DNA of 64,000 nt from UBA7985 sp965661545 (GCA_965661545.1 CBFIEF010000011.1:1-64000), one strand, 5' to 3'. Shown: positions 8,264 to 17,728, numbered from the stretch's first letter. The notes: generated by a model not told the origin, from the letters alone. A program made the numbers and translations.

Positions 8264-9277
8264 TTACGCTTCGAGATAAACGTCGGTGTAAAGTTCTTCA
8301 GGCGCTGGCTCTGGCGAGGCCTGGGAGAAGTCGGCAGACTTGGCGACAATGGCTTTAACGTCCTTGTCGATTGCCTTCAGCCCCGCTTCATCAATCACGC
8401 CACCCTCAAGCAGTCTTTCACGCAGACGCTCGATCGGGTCTTGCTCAGTCCGGTACTTCTGGACTTCTTCTTTGGTGCGATATTTGGCTGGGTCAGACAT
8501 GGAATGCCCCCGGTAGCGATAGGTCATCGCTTCCAGCACGAACGGGCCTTTGCCAGAGCGGACGTGCTTTACGGCCTTCGCCGCTTCGGTCGCCATGGCT
8601 TCCACGTCCATGCCATCAACCCGCGCGCCGGGGATGCCGTAAGGCTTGCCACGGGCCGCATAGTCGGTGATCGCCGCAGCGCGCTCGTTCGATGTTCCCA
8701 TCGCGTAGCGGTTGTTTTCGCAGACAAACAGGATTGGCAGCTGCCAGAGCGCCGCCATGTTCATGGTTTCCGCCACCTGCCCCTGATTGGCAGCGCCGTC
8801 ACCGTAATAAGCAACCGAAATGCCGCCATCGTCGTTGTATTTGTGCGCAAAGGCCAAGCCAGCGCCCAGCGAGACTTGCGCGGCAACGATGCCATGACCG
8901 CCAAAGAAGCGCTTTTCGGTGGAGAACATGTGCATCGAGCCGCCCTTCCCCTTGGAATAACCGCCCGAGCGTCCCGTCAGTTCCGCCATCACGCCATCCG
9001 GGTCCATACCCGTCGCCAACATGTGACCATGGTCGCGGTAGCCCGTGATTACGCTGTCTTTACCGGTCTCCAGCTCATGCTGAATCCCCACAACAACTGC
9101 TTCCTGCCCGATGTAGAGGTGACAGAAGCCGCCGATGAGCCCCATGCCATAGAGCTGTCCGGCCTTTTCTTCGAAACGGCGGATGAGCAGCATGTCTTCA
9201 TAGAATTTCGTGAGCTGCGCGTCGTCAAACTGCTTGTTTGATGCGCGTTTCGCGGATTTTCGCGCTGTTGTCGCCAT
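8264..9277 (-). CDS. pdhA: Pyruvate dehydrogenase E1 alpha
   Basis: A 337-aa subunit that binds thiamine diphosphate and decarboxylates pyruvate. The cofactor motif GDG (149-151) to NN (178-179) is present, as are the loop RYRGHSMSDP with the conserved His and Ser of the alpha subunit and the substrate-binding GGHGIV. The N-terminus is basic (ATTARKSAKRAS) and extended by about 15 residues. It is the first gene of the five-gene operon; the 123 bases upstream are markedly AT-rich and must hold the promoter, though I cannot assign a -35/-10 pair with confidence. Confidence 0.96.
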   Translation of the reverse strand: MATTARKSAKRASNKQFDDAQLTKFYEDMLLIRRFEEKAGQLYGMGLIGGFCHLYIGQEAVVVGIQHELETGKDSVITGYRDHGHMLATGMDPDGVMAELTGRSGGYSKGKGGSMHMFSTEKRFFGGHGIVAAQVSLGAGLAFAHKYNDDGGISVAYYGDGAANQGQVAETMNMAALWQLPILFVCENNRYAMGTSNERAAAITDYAARGKPYGIPGARVDGMDVEAMATEAAKAVKHVRSGKGPFVLEAMTYRYRGHSMSDPAKYRTKEEVQKYRTEQDPIERLRERLLEGGVIDEAGLKAIDKDVKAIVAKSADFSQASPEPAPEELYTDVYLEA

Positions 9278-9400
9278 GTCTTCGCCTCTGCGGGAGTGGA
9301 ATCGCTTAGTGAGAGGCTAAAATACGCTTTTTTGGGACTAATACAATGGCATCTAATTTACTGATATAAAGTCATTTTTTTATGTTTAACTATATAAAGG
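9278..9400. promoter_or_regulatory. AT-rich gap upstream of pdhA and downstream of ftsB
   Basis: This 123-base stretch is visibly richer in A and T than its flanks (runs such as TTTTTTT and TATATAAAGG). It must carry the promoter of the pdh operon because pdhA is the first gene of that run. It also follows the ftsB stop; only a weak TTAAC/GTTAA inverted repeat is seen there, with no convincing terminator. Read-through from ftsB into pdhA is therefore possible. Confidence 0.45.
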
Positions 9401-9718
9401 TTAATTGTCCTGCTTGTGGAGAATAATCATCTCATCCTCGCGAACGTAACCCAGCTCAATCCGTGCCCGCTCTTCGAGCATATCAATGTTGATGGGCGTA
9501 TCGTTCAGCAGTTCGACATCACGCTCCAAAGCCACCTTCTCGACTTCCAGGTCAGCAAGGATTGTAGTCGCATCGTTCAGTTCACGCTTGATCGCCATAA
9601 ACGCGAGCAATCCACGTTCGCCGGTGACAAGATGGAAGATGAAGTAAAGAGCCGTTGCCGTAAAAATGGCGACGGGCAAATAAGTGCGTGCAATTTGTGC
9701 GAGACGTAGAGCGAGCAT
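9401..9718 (-). CDS. ftsB: FtsB/DivIC-type septum formation initiator
   Basis: A 105-aa bitopic inner-membrane protein: a short cytoplasmic N-terminus, one transmembrane helix (about 14-31), then a leucine-zipper-like coiled coil (about 40-75) and the family's C-terminal segment with LEERARIELGYVREDEMIIL. In E. coli FtsB acts with FtsL and FtsQ to relay the signal that activates septal peptidoglycan synthesis. A position just upstream of pdhA is a familiar alphaproteobacterial arrangement, usually as eno-ftsB-pdhA. It is divergent from dusB. Confidence 0.88.
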   Translation of the reverse strand: MLALRLAQIARTYLPVAIFTATALYFIFHLVTGERGLLAFMAIKRELNDATTILADLEVEKVALERDVELLNDTPINIDMLEERARIELGYVREDEMIILHKQDN

Positions 9719-9845
9719 GAGCAGTCTTTAAAATAAGTGAGCGGACTTCGGAAAAGCCCTTTAAATACGGGGTTTATGCCTTAATTTTGCGCATAATATA
9801 GCCTAGCCGTTGCGGTATGGCGACCCCTCACGTAGGTCAATCATT

Positions 9846-10895
9846 ATGAAGACCGAACATGCCCCTTTGAATGCGCCGTTGCAGGACGCCCTGAAAGCCC
9901 TCGGCTGGCAGGACCGCGTGCTGCTGGCGCCCATGTCTGGCGTGACCGACCGCCCCTTCCGCGATTACATCCGTAATCTCGGCCAAGGGCAGGTTGTGAC
10001 GGAAATGATCGCTTCCGAAGCGGCGATTCGGCAGGTCAAAGACAGCCGCAAACTCAATCAAGCCATTGATGATGAGCCCGGAATCATTGTTCAGCTCGCC
10101 GGGACAGAGCCAGAATTGATAGCCGAAGCAGCACGGATTATGGAGGGCCGCGGCGCTCACACCATCGATTTGAACTTCGGATGCCCGGCGCGCAAGGTCG
10201 TCACAAAGGCCAGTGGTTCCGCCCTGATGCGGGACGAGAGCCTGTGCGCGGACATCTTTGAGACTGTTCGTGCGGCGATTTCAGTACCTTTGACCGTGAA
10301 GATGCGACTGGGGTGGGACGACCGTACCTTTAACGCGCCAAAACTGGCCAAAATGGCTGAAGAAACGGGAATTAACGGAATTACGGTTCACGGTCGTACC
10401 CGCTGCCAATTTTATAAGGGCGAAGCAGACTGGGCGAAGGTCGGTGAAGTCTGCCGCGCAACATCCCTACCTCTGCTGGTCAATGGCGATATTTGCAGCC
10501 TTGAGAACGCCGACGCGGCCTTGGCCCACTCTGGCGCCGTTGGCGTGATGATTGGGCGCGCAGCACAAGATCAGCCTTGGCTGCTGGATCAAGCCGTTGA
10601 TCATCTCGCGGGCCGCACCCCTCGGGGCATGCCCAGTGCAGCAGAGCGGGAAGCGGGTTTGTTTGACTTGCTCGACCGCATGCTCGCCTACCACGGCACC
10701 GCACACGGCCTGCGACAGGCTCGAAAGCACGTTTCTTCAGCGCTGGTCGGCATCGATGGCGCGGGCGCTTTTCGGAAAGCGGCCAACACCACGGATGACC
10801 ATTCTGTCATGTTCGCGGTCATAAAGGACTTTTACGCTCAGGCAGCATCGTCTGAGCAGGCAACCTCAAAGTCAGAGATGGCTTTAGCAGCATGA
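9846..10895 (+). CDS. dusB: tRNA-dihydrouridine synthase, DusB/NifR3 type
   Basis: A 349-aa FMN-dependent enzyme that reduces specific uridines in tRNA. The TIM-barrel start VLLAPMSGVTDRPFR and the catalytic Cys113 in DLNFGCPARKVV are present, as is NGDI, the phosphate-binding segment. I chose the ATG at 9846 (AGG about nine bases upstream) over a TTG at 9810; the extra 12 residues do not resemble the family. It heads the nitrogen-regulation operon, with ntrB only seven bases downstream, which is the original reason for the name nifR3. Confidence 0.93.
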   Translation: MKTEHAPLNAPLQDALKALGWQDRVLLAPMSGVTDRPFRDYIRNLGQGQVVTEMIASEAAIRQVKDSRKLNQAIDDEPGIIVQLAGTEPELIAEAARIMEGRGAHTIDLNFGCPARKVVTKASGSALMRDESLCADIFETVRAAISVPLTVKMRLGWDDRTFNAPKLAKMAEETGINGITVHGRTRCQFYKGEADWAKVGEVCRATSLPLLVNGDICSLENADAALAHSGAVGVMIGRAAQDQPWLLDQAVDHLAGRTPRGMPSAAEREAGLFDLLDRMLAYHGTAHGLRQARKHVSSALVGIDGAGAFRKAANTTDDHSVMFAVIKDFYAQAASSEQATSKSEMALAA

Positions 10896-10902
10896 CCGAG
10901 AC

Positions 10903-11982
10903 ATGAAACTCACATCTGACATTATTCTTGAGGGCTTGCCCCATCCCATTCTGGTCCTCGACGGCGACGACCAGATCACATTTGCAAATCCTGCCGGTGA
11001 AGACCTGCTTCAACTCTCAATGGATACGCTGCAAGGCACCAAACTGACGGACTACGTGCCTGAAGATAATCCGCTGATCAGCCTCATTTCCTTGGCGCGC
11101 AGTCGTCGAAACTCAGCCAGCGACTTCGACATCCGCCTCGAAAGCCCTCGCATCGGCGAACGCAGCGTGACTGCACACGTCTCCCCACTGGCCATAGGCG
11201 GCGCAGGGACGTACAGCGGCGCCGTGGTTATCAGCCTACTACCGCGCGGTATGTCCGACGCATTGGACCAGCAATTGACCAACATGAACGCTGGGCGGTC
11301 TATGTCGTCGATGGGGTCGATGCTGGCGCATGAAATCAAGAACCCACTGGCGGGGATGAAGGGCGCGGCGCAGCTGCTGTCGCTGAGCATCGAAGACGAG
11401 GAGGACCGCCAGCTAACAGCGCTGATCGAAGAGGAAACTGACCGCATTGCGAGTTTAATCGAGCGGATGGAGTCCTTTGGCAACTTTGAGAGCAGCGTGG
11501 CTGAGCCAGTGAACATTCATGAAGTGCTCAATCACGCTCTGCAGCTCGCAGAAAACAGTTTTGGCTCTGGCGTAACCTTCCATCAGGATTTTGATCCATC
11601 CCTACCCGACGTTGCAGGACACAAAGATTCGCTGATCCAAGTCGTCTTGAACCTGATTAAAAATGCTTGCGAAGCGGCGCCCGATGACCGTGGCGAAGTC
11701 ACCTTGTCCACGCGCTACCGCTTAGGGACTCGGATCGCGCCTGCAGGATCCGGTGAGCGCGTCGAATTGCCGCTTCATGTCATGATCACTGACAACGGCC
11801 CCGGCATCCCCGACACACTCGGCGATGCCGTCTTTGACCCCTTCGTGACCAGCAACAAAGCCAAGGGAACGGGGCTGGGCCTGGCTTTGGTTTCCAAGCT
11901 CACCGACGATATGGGCGGCTTCGTCGACTTTGAATCTGAGCCGGGCAAAACAGTTTTTCGCCTGCAATTGCCCATGTATTGA
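10903..11982 (+). CDS. ntrB: Nitrogen-regulation sensor histidine kinase NtrB
   Basis: A 359-aa soluble kinase/phosphatase for NtrC whose activity in other bacteria is set by the PII protein. It has an N-terminal PAS domain (about 5-115), the dimerisation/phosphoacceptor motif MLAHEIKNPLAG with H143, and an ATPase domain with the N-box NLIKNACEA, DNGPGIP and KGTGLGLALV. No transmembrane segment is seen, as expected for GlnL/NtrB. It lies seven bases after dusB and 46 bases before ntrC. Confidence 0.95.
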   Translation: MKLTSDIILEGLPHPILVLDGDDQITFANPAGEDLLQLSMDTLQGTKLTDYVPEDNPLISLISLARSRRNSASDFDIRLESPRIGERSVTAHVSPLAIGGAGTYSGAVVISLLPRGMSDALDQQLTNMNAGRSMSSMGSMLAHEIKNPLAGMKGAAQLLSLSIEDEEDRQLTALIEEETDRIASLIERMESFGNFESSVAEPVNIHEVLNHALQLAENSFGSGVTFHQDFDPSLPDVAGHKDSLIQVVLNLIKNACEAAPDDRGEVTLSTRYRLGTRIAPAGSGERVELPLHVMITDNGPGIPDTLGDAVFDPFVTSNKAKGTGLGLALVSKLTDDMGGFVDFESEPGKTVFRLQLPMY

Positions 11983-12028
11983 GCATTTAGCCTTTTCGCT
12001 TTGGTGGAATCAGGCTAGATGCTTAAAT

Positions 12029-13513
12029 ATGATGCAATCAAACGCGACAATTCTAATTGCGGACGATGATCGTGCGATCCGAGCGGTGCTGTCACGCGCC
12101 CTCGGTCGTGTGGGTCATCGGGTCCGTGCAACGGGGAACGCCTCAACACTCTGGCAGTGGGTCCAAGCGGGGGATGGCGATATCGTCATCACCGATGTCC
12201 ATATGCCGGATGGAGACGGGCTAGAGCTGGTCCCGCGCATTCGTGCGCTGCGACCAGACATGGCGGTGATCGTCATGTCCGCCCAGAACACGCTTCTCAC
12301 CGCCGTCAAGGCAACGGACCGAGGAGCGTTTGAATACCTGCCCAAGCCCTTTGATCTGACGGAACTGCTGAACGCCGTTGAACGCGGTTTGGCGCAACCT
12401 ACCCAGCGCGCAACAGCCGCCAAGGAGCAGAAAGAGCGCGATCAAAACCGGGAAGAAACCCGCCTTGACCGCCTGCCGCTCATTGGCCGGTCTGCGGCGA
12501 TGCAGGATATTTACCGCGTCATCGCACGGCTGGTGAAAACCGACCTGACAGCCCTGATTACCGGCGAGAGCGGTACGGGCAAGGAGCTGATTGCTCGCGC
12601 TCTGCATGACTTTTCACGCCGCAGAGAAGCACCCTTTGTCGCCGTCAATATGGCCGCGATCCCAAAAGAGCTGATTGAGAGTGAACTGTTCGGACATGAG
12701 AAAGGCGCCTTTACGGGCGCGAATTCTCGGTTTGACGGTAAATTCAGCCAAGCGCAGTACGGCACGCTGTTCCTCGATGAAATCGGCGACATGCCGCTGG
12801 AAGCCCAGACGCGGCTTTTGCGCGTGCTGCAAGAAGGCGAATACACCCGCATCGGCGGCAGCCAGAAAATGCGCGCCGATGTTCGGATTGTCGCCGCGAC
12901 CCACCGCGACCTGAGCGCGGCAGTGCAAGCTGGATTGTTTCGAGAAGACTTGTTCTACCGGATCAACGTCGTCCCTTTGCGCGTTCCACCTTTGCGGGAG
13001 CGCTTGGACGATATCCCAGATTTGGTGAGGCACTTTGTGGACATGAATGCCTCCCAAGGTTTGCCCGGGAAGAGCTTTGCCGCTGAAGCCTTAGACGCGC
13101 TGAAGAAGCACTCTTGGCCCGGAAACGTGCGGGAGCTGGAGAACAACGTACGCCGCATTTGCGCACTCTATAGCCAGAATGAAATCGACTCAGACGTGAT
13201 CGAGAAGGAGCTCGCAGGCTCTTTAACCGGTCAGAACGAGACGGCCCATGCCTCCCTCAGATCAGCTGTAGACCAGCACCTTCGTGCCTTCTTTTCGGCA
13301 CACACCCATGGTCTACCGTCAGCAGGTCTGTACAATCGGGTGCTGAAAGAAATCGAAAAACCCTTGATTGAGCAGACATTGGATGCGACGCGTGGGAACC
13401 AAATTCGTGCAGCAGAAGTCCTGGGCTTGAACCGAAACACGCTTCGGAAGAAAATACGGGATCTTGATATCGAAGTCGTCCGAGGTCTCCGCAGGCCCGA
13501 CGAACCGGTTTAA
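12029..13513 (+). CDS. ntrC: Nitrogen-regulation response regulator NtrC, sigma-54 activator
   Basis: A 494-aa activator with receiver domain (phosphorylated D56 in DIVITDVHMP), AAA+ domain with Walker A GESGTGKE, the sigma-54-contacting GAFTGA loop in LFGHEKGAFTGAN, Walker B GTLFLDEIGDM, and a C-terminal Fis-type helix-turn-helix (AAEVLGLNRNTLRKKIRDL). It is therefore a full, transcription-activating NtrC. Two adjacent ATGs (12029 and 12032) are possible starts; the ribosome-binding site is weak (GGTGGAATCAGG, distant). An in-frame extension back to 11930 would overlap ntrB and does not resemble the family. Confidence 0.95.
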   Translation: MMQSNATILIADDDRAIRAVLSRALGRVGHRVRATGNASTLWQWVQAGDGDIVITDVHMPDGDGLELVPRIRALRPDMAVIVMSAQNTLLTAVKATDRGAFEYLPKPFDLTELLNAVERGLAQPTQRATAAKEQKERDQNREETRLDRLPLIGRSAAMQDIYRVIARLVKTDLTALITGESGTGKELIARALHDFSRRREAPFVAVNMAAIPKELIESELFGHEKGAFTGANSRFDGKFSQAQYGTLFLDEIGDMPLEAQTRLLRVLQEGEYTRIGGSQKMRADVRIVAATHRDLSAAVQAGLFREDLFYRINVVPLRVPPLRERLDDIPDLVRHFVDMNASQGLPGKSFAAEALDALKKHSWPGNVRELENNVRRICALYSQNEIDSDVIEKELAGSLTGQNETAHASLRSAVDQHLRAFFSAHTHGLPSAGLYNRVLKEIEKPLIEQTLDATRGNQIRAAEVLGLNRNTLRKKIRDLDIEVVRGLRRPDEPV

Positions 13514-13545
13514 CCAGAGCGTCCGGAGGCGCTTCCGAGCTGTCT

Positions 13546-15864
13546 ATGAGTGACGCATCTATACCAACGCTGATATTACCCGAAAAGGACGCGACCGCGT
13601 TCAAAGCCGACGACGATCGCGCAATGCCGAACATCGGCAGAAACCGCACGCTGGCTTTGTTTGTTGGCGCGTTGACGGTTGTATCTTTGGTGGTTCTGGG
13701 CTGGACCGGCTTTGAGTTGTGGCGCGGCTTCTCCCCCACTCGTCCGCTTGGGCGCATTGTTTCGCTGCTGTGGTTTGACCTGATCCTGCTGGTTGCCTTG
13801 GGCACGTTTATTACGGTTCAGGGGTTTTATGCCTGGGTCGATATTCGGGACCGGCTTTCTGGCACACAGGTTTACCGGCGCGTTGTCCTTTTTCTGATCG
13901 TGGTTTCGAGCCTGCCTACTCTGCTGATTTCATTAGTGGCAGTGCTGGTGCTGGGGTTCGGCATTCAAACGTGGTTTGGCGGTGCGGTAAGCGATGCGGT
14001 CAACAGCTCTCGCGAGGTGGCGCAAGCCTATCTGGGCGAGCATCGAGCGCGCCTGAACTTCCAAGCCTCTCGCGTCGCCGAAGATATCGAGCGGCTGAAT
14101 GAAGGCGCCTCCGATCTCGCGCAAGTGCAGCAAATCATCTACCGCTCTGCCGGAATCCGCCGCCTGTCTGGCGCGAGTGTTGTCCGGCGCGACGGGACGA
14201 TTTTGACCTCGGCGCAAGGCGTTGCTGAAGTTGGAGTGCTGAACATCCCGGAAGACGCCTTCGACCTCGCCAATGACTTGCTGCCGCAAGGTGCACGGCT
14301 AGATAACCGCGGCGTCGAGATTTCGCTTCCCGACGATGACGTGCTGTCGATGCTCATCGCAATTGAGAATGTGTTTCTTACAGACACCTATCTCGTGGCG
14401 TCAGTTGATGTTGATGACGCGGTGGTTGAGCGCGTCGATACGGCCAATGAAGCGGCTGACAGCTATACCAATATGGCGCGTGCCGCCGAGCAGTACCGGC
14501 TGATTTTTGCACTGCTGTTCTTTGTGGTGGCGCTGCTGCTGGTGATTATTGCCGGAATGGCTGGCCTTCGCTTTGCCCTGTGGCTGACAACGCCGATTCT
14601 AGAGCTAACGCGGGCCGCCGATCGGCTTGGCTCGGGCGATTTGTCAACGCGTGTCACCGTTTCTCAGCAGGCCGAGGGCGACGAGCTTTTGACCCTGTCT
14701 CGCACGTTTAACGGCATGGCGAACCAAATTGAAGCGCAGCAAGTGGCGTTGATCCAAGCCACCGACGAAGCCGAACTGCGCCGCCGCTTCTCTGAAGCTG
14801 TCCTGTCTGGCGTGTCGCGGGGTGTGATTGGTCTCGACAGCGAAATGCGGATCAACCTGCCCAACCGCCGCGCCAACCAGCTGTTTGATTTGGACCTCGA
14901 AAGCGCGACGGGCACACCGCTGAGCGAGCTGTTGCCGGTCTTTGACGAGCTGCTGCAAATGGCGACCGAAGAGCCGTCGATCATCCATACGGGCGACGTC
15001 CTGTATACGCGACCGGATGGCAAAGTGCGGACGCTTGAAACGGCTGTGATCGCGGAAAAGCAAGGGGAGAGCGTCTTGGGCTATGTCCTGACCTTTGATG
15101 ATATCACCGATTTCCTCGCAGCCCAGCGACAGGCGGCATGGTCTGATGTGGCGCGCCGGATTGCGCACGAGATTAAAAACCCCCTGACGCCGATCCAGCT
15201 GTCCGCCGAGCGCCTGAAGCGGCGTTATCTGAAGCAAATCGAAGACCGGCCTGATATTTTCGAAACCTGCACCGATACGATCATCGGACAGGTTGGCGAT
15301 ATCGCGCGCATGGTGGATGAGTTTTCCTCGTTTGCGCGCATGCCCGCACCTCGTGTGGACGACCATGACCTGGTGGAAATTACCCGACGCGTGATCTCCC
15401 TTCAGGGTAGCGCATTTGAAGGTGTTCGATTGGAAGACCGCACAGGTGTTGGGCCGGTGCGGGTAAACTGTGACATGCAGTTGGTATCGCAATCACTGAT
15501 CAACCTCGTCAAAAACGCCGCTGAAGCCGTACAGACTGAGATTATCGAAGGCGAGCTGAACGATGGCATCGTGCGCGTCTCGTTGGAGCAGACCCAGAAC
15601 GGCTCAACGGTTATTACAATCAACGACAACGGCCTAGGCTACCCGGTTGAGCTGCTGCCCAAGCTCGCGGAACCGTATGTGACCACGCGGGAAAAAGGGA
15701 CGGGACTGGGCTTGGCGATTGTGAAGAAGATCATGGAAGACCATGGCGGTCAGTTGGTCCTCTCCAACGGTCAAGGCGATGACGAACTCTCCGGCGCGAA
15801 AGCTCAGATGATCTTCCCGCCAGCCTCGATCAGCGCTGTCCCCCCGGGCGAGGCGCCGGTTTGA
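13546..15864 (+). CDS. ntrY: Membrane sensor histidine kinase NtrY
   Basis: A 772-aa integral-membrane kinase paired with NtrX, involved in nitrogen, redox and envelope regulation in alphaproteobacteria. Three N-terminal transmembrane helices (about 30-55, 67-88 and 105-127) precede a periplasmic region, a fourth helix (about 318-345), a HAMP domain, a PAS domain (about 420-530) and the kinase core with ARRIAHEIKNPLTP (H541), NLVKNAAEA and KGTGLGLAIV. It starts with ATG at 13546, 32 bases after ntrC. Its TGA overlaps a TTG that probably starts the following small gene. Confidence 0.95.
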   Translation: MSDASIPTLILPEKDATAFKADDDRAMPNIGRNRTLALFVGALTVVSLVVLGWTGFELWRGFSPTRPLGRIVSLLWFDLILLVALGTFITVQGFYAWVDIRDRLSGTQVYRRVVLFLIVVSSLPTLLISLVAVLVLGFGIQTWFGGAVSDAVNSSREVAQAYLGEHRARLNFQASRVAEDIERLNEGASDLAQVQQIIYRSAGIRRLSGASVVRRDGTILTSAQGVAEVGVLNIPEDAFDLANDLLPQGARLDNRGVEISLPDDDVLSMLIAIENVFLTDTYLVASVDVDDAVVERVDTANEAADSYTNMARAAEQYRLIFALLFFVVALLLVIIAGMAGLRFALWLTTPILELTRAADRLGSGDLSTRVTVSQQAEGDELLTLSRTFNGMANQIEAQQVALIQATDEAELRRRFSEAVLSGVSRGVIGLDSEMRINLPNRRANQLFDLDLESATGTPLSELLPVFDELLQMATEEPSIIHTGDVLYTRPDGKVRTLETAVIAEKQGESVLGYVLTFDDITDFLAAQRQAAWSDVARRIAHEIKNPLTPIQLSAERLKRRYLKQIEDRPDIFETCTDTIIGQVGDIARMVDEFSSFARMPAPRVDDHDLVEITRRVISLQGSAFEGVRLEDRTGVGPVRVNCDMQLVSQSLINLVKNAAEAVQTEIIEGELNDGIVRVSLEQTQNGSTVITINDNGLGYPVELLPKLAEPYVTTREKGTGLGLAIVKKIMEDHGGQLVLSNGQGDDELSGAKAQMIFPPASISAVPPGEAPV

Positions 15865-16181
15865 GGATGGGACCAATCAGCACTCCCTTGATCAAGCTTG
15901 GTCTTATTGGCAGCATGATGCCGCTTCTGCTGGCGAACTCAGCCTGTGATGAAGTCTCGCGGTCGATCGGGTTGGACCCGATCATCGACACCGCTTGTGG
16001 CAGTGGGGCGCTGAATCCCTATATCGGGGACTCGGTCTGGCTTGTACCAAGCGCGCTTGTTCTGGACGGCCAAGTCCGCATAATCAGACCCGGCGATGCT
16101 GTTACCATGGATTATATTGAGTCGAGATTGAATATTTCGCTCAATGAGGATGATGAAATTGTTGAAGTGATCTGTGGATAG
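15861..16181 (+). CDS. Small exported protein with I78-type peptidase inhibitor domain
   Basis: A 106-aa protein with a hydrophobic N-terminus (about 10-28) that looks like a signal peptide, with possible signal-peptidase I cleavage before CDE. The mature part matches the layout of the potato-inhibitor-like I78 family: a CG near the front (TACGSGALNPYIGD), then VRIIRPGDAVTMDY, SRLNISL and a terminal EVICG. I78 proteins are small, exported, serine-protease-inhibitor-like proteins. The TTG at 15861 overlaps the ntrY stop in a TTGA junction and has GAGG seven bases upstream; an ATG at 15867 is the alternative. A gene between ntrY and ntrX is unusual. The family call rests on pattern memory. Confidence 0.66.
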   Translation: MRMGPISTPLIKLGLIGSMMPLLLANSACDEVSRSIGLDPIIDTACGSGALNPYIGDSVWLVPSALVLDGQVRIIRPGDAVTMDYIESRLNISLNEDDEIVEVICG

Positions 16182-16312
16182 ACTTGGCAGCGACAAACCG
16201 ACTGTGGTATTGCAGCCACATTTACAGCCGATGAGTCTCAAAGGAATTGAGCCTTGATCGGTCCATCGGAAGATCGTGACGTATTTTTAACGCTAACCAG
16301 CTTGGGTGATTA

Positions 16313-17728
16313 ATGTCCGCTGACATTCTCATTGTTGATGACGAAGCCGATATCCGGATGCTGCTCAGTGGCATTCTGGAGGACGAAGGGTACCGTGTTC
16401 GCACAGCTCATGGTGATGCCGAGGCGCGCAGACAGGTTGGTCTTGCGCGACCGGATCTGATTTTTCAGGACATCTGGCTGCAAGGGTCGACCGCTGACGG
16501 CATCGGTTTGCTCGAAGAATACGCGCAAAACATCCCGAACACGCCGGTTGTGATGATGTCCGGCCACGGTACGATCGAAACAGCGGTCCGGGCGATCAAG
16601 CAAGGCGCTTACGATTTTGTTGAAAAGCCATTCAACACCGACCGCTTGCTGATCCTGATCCAGCGCGCGCTGGAGACTTCGGCGCTGAAGGCCGAGAACG
16701 CGGTTCTGCGACAAAAGGCGGGCGAAGACACAGATTTGGTTGGCGGCAGTCAGGTTATTCAAACCCTGCGCCAGACCGTTGATCGGGTTGCACCAACAAA
16801 CAGCCGCCTGATGATTTCCGGCCCTCCGGGTTCCGGCAAAGGCTTGCTCGCACGGATGATGCACAACCGCTCATTGCGCGGCGACGAGCCCTTTGTTGAA
16901 GTCCCCTGCTTTGAGCTTGATGGCGAAGAAGGTGTTGCCATGCTGTTTGGCGACGCTGGTACCGGCCAGCGGCCTCCGATGTCTGGCATGATCCAGCAAG
17001 CGGACGGCGGCACTTTGCTGCTGGACGATGTTGGCGATCTCTCACCGGATGCTCAGGCTCGGCTGGCGCGCTTCCTCCATCGCGGCACCCTGACGCAGTT
17101 AGGTTCAACGCAAGAAGTCAGCGCGGACGTGCGTATTATCTCGACGACCAACCGCGACCTGCGCACGCTGATTGGCGAAGGCCTATTCCGCGAAGACCTC
17201 TACTACCGCCTCAACGTGGTGGAAATCGAGGTTCCCGGCTTGGCTAAGCGTCCAGAAGATATCGCAGAGCTGGCGCGGTCTTTCCTCGACCGACTAACCG
17301 CCGACAACCGCAAGGAGCCGCTGGAGTTGGGCGGTGACGCCTTGGCAGTCCTGCAGGCCTACCCATGGCCCGGCAACGTGCGTCAATTGCGGAACGTCAT
17401 GGAATGGATCGTCATCATGGCGCCGCAAGACAGCGAGCGGGTGGTGCGTCCAAACATGCTGCCGCCTGATATCACCAGCGAAGGCCCGGCTGTGCTGTCT
17501 GGTGGCGGTGTTGCTGATCTCATGTCCCTGCCTCTACGGGCGGCGAGAGAAGCCTTTGAGCGGCAGTACCTGGACGCTCAAGTCCTCAGATTCGGTGGCA
17601 ACATCACGCGGACAGCAAAGTTTGTGGGGATGGAGCGCTCTGCCCTGCACCGGAAACTCCGGGCGCTGGCGCAAAGTGAAGACGACGAAGCCGACGACGC
17701 GGCTTCTGACACTTCCGAAGCCCTCTAG
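16313..17728 (+). CDS. ntrX: Response regulator NtrX
   Basis: A 471-aa NtrC-family regulator and cognate of NtrY. The receiver domain (1-120) has D53 in FQDIWLQGS. The AAA+ domain has Walker A SGPPGSGKG and Walker B GTLLLDDVGDL, but the loop after LFG reads DAGTGQRPPM instead of GAFTGA, so the sigma-54 contact is missing, as reported for other alphaproteobacterial NtrX proteins. A Fis-type helix-turn-helix closes the protein (TRTAKFVGMERSALHRKLRAL), followed by an acidic tail. It probably acts with the housekeeping polymerase. It lies 131 bases after the I78-like gene, so an additional promoter there is possible. Confidence 0.94.
   Translation: MSADILIVDDEADIRMLLSGILEDEGYRVRTAHGDAEARRQVGLARPDLIFQDIWLQGSTADGIGLLEEYAQNIPNTPVVMMSGHGTIETAVRAIKQGAYDFVEKPFNTDRLLILIQRALETSALKAENAVLRQKAGEDTDLVGGSQVIQTLRQTVDRVAPTNSRLMISGPPGSGKGLLARMMHNRSLRGDEPFVEVPCFELDGEEGVAMLFGDAGTGQRPPMSGMIQQADGGTLLLDDVGDLSPDAQARLARFLHRGTLTQLGSTQEVSADVRIISTTNRDLRTLIGEGLFREDLYYRLNVVEIEVPGLAKRPEDIAELARSFLDRLTADNRKEPLELGGDALAVLQAYPWPGNVRQLRNVMEWIVIMAPQDSERVVRPNMLPPDITSEGPAVLSGGGVADLMSLPLRAAREAFERQYLDAQVLRFGGNITRTAKFVGMERSALHRKLRALAQSEDDEADDAASDTSEAL

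Noticed and set aside
9740..9845. Sigma-54 promoter in front of dusB-ntrB
   Set aside because: No GG-N10-GC element with the surrounding TGGCAC/TTGC consensus could be placed convincingly.
14644..15492. A 282-codon open frame antisense to ntrY
   Set aside because: Same reasoning: the sense strand encodes an intact kinase core with all motifs, and the antisense product has no recognisable feature.
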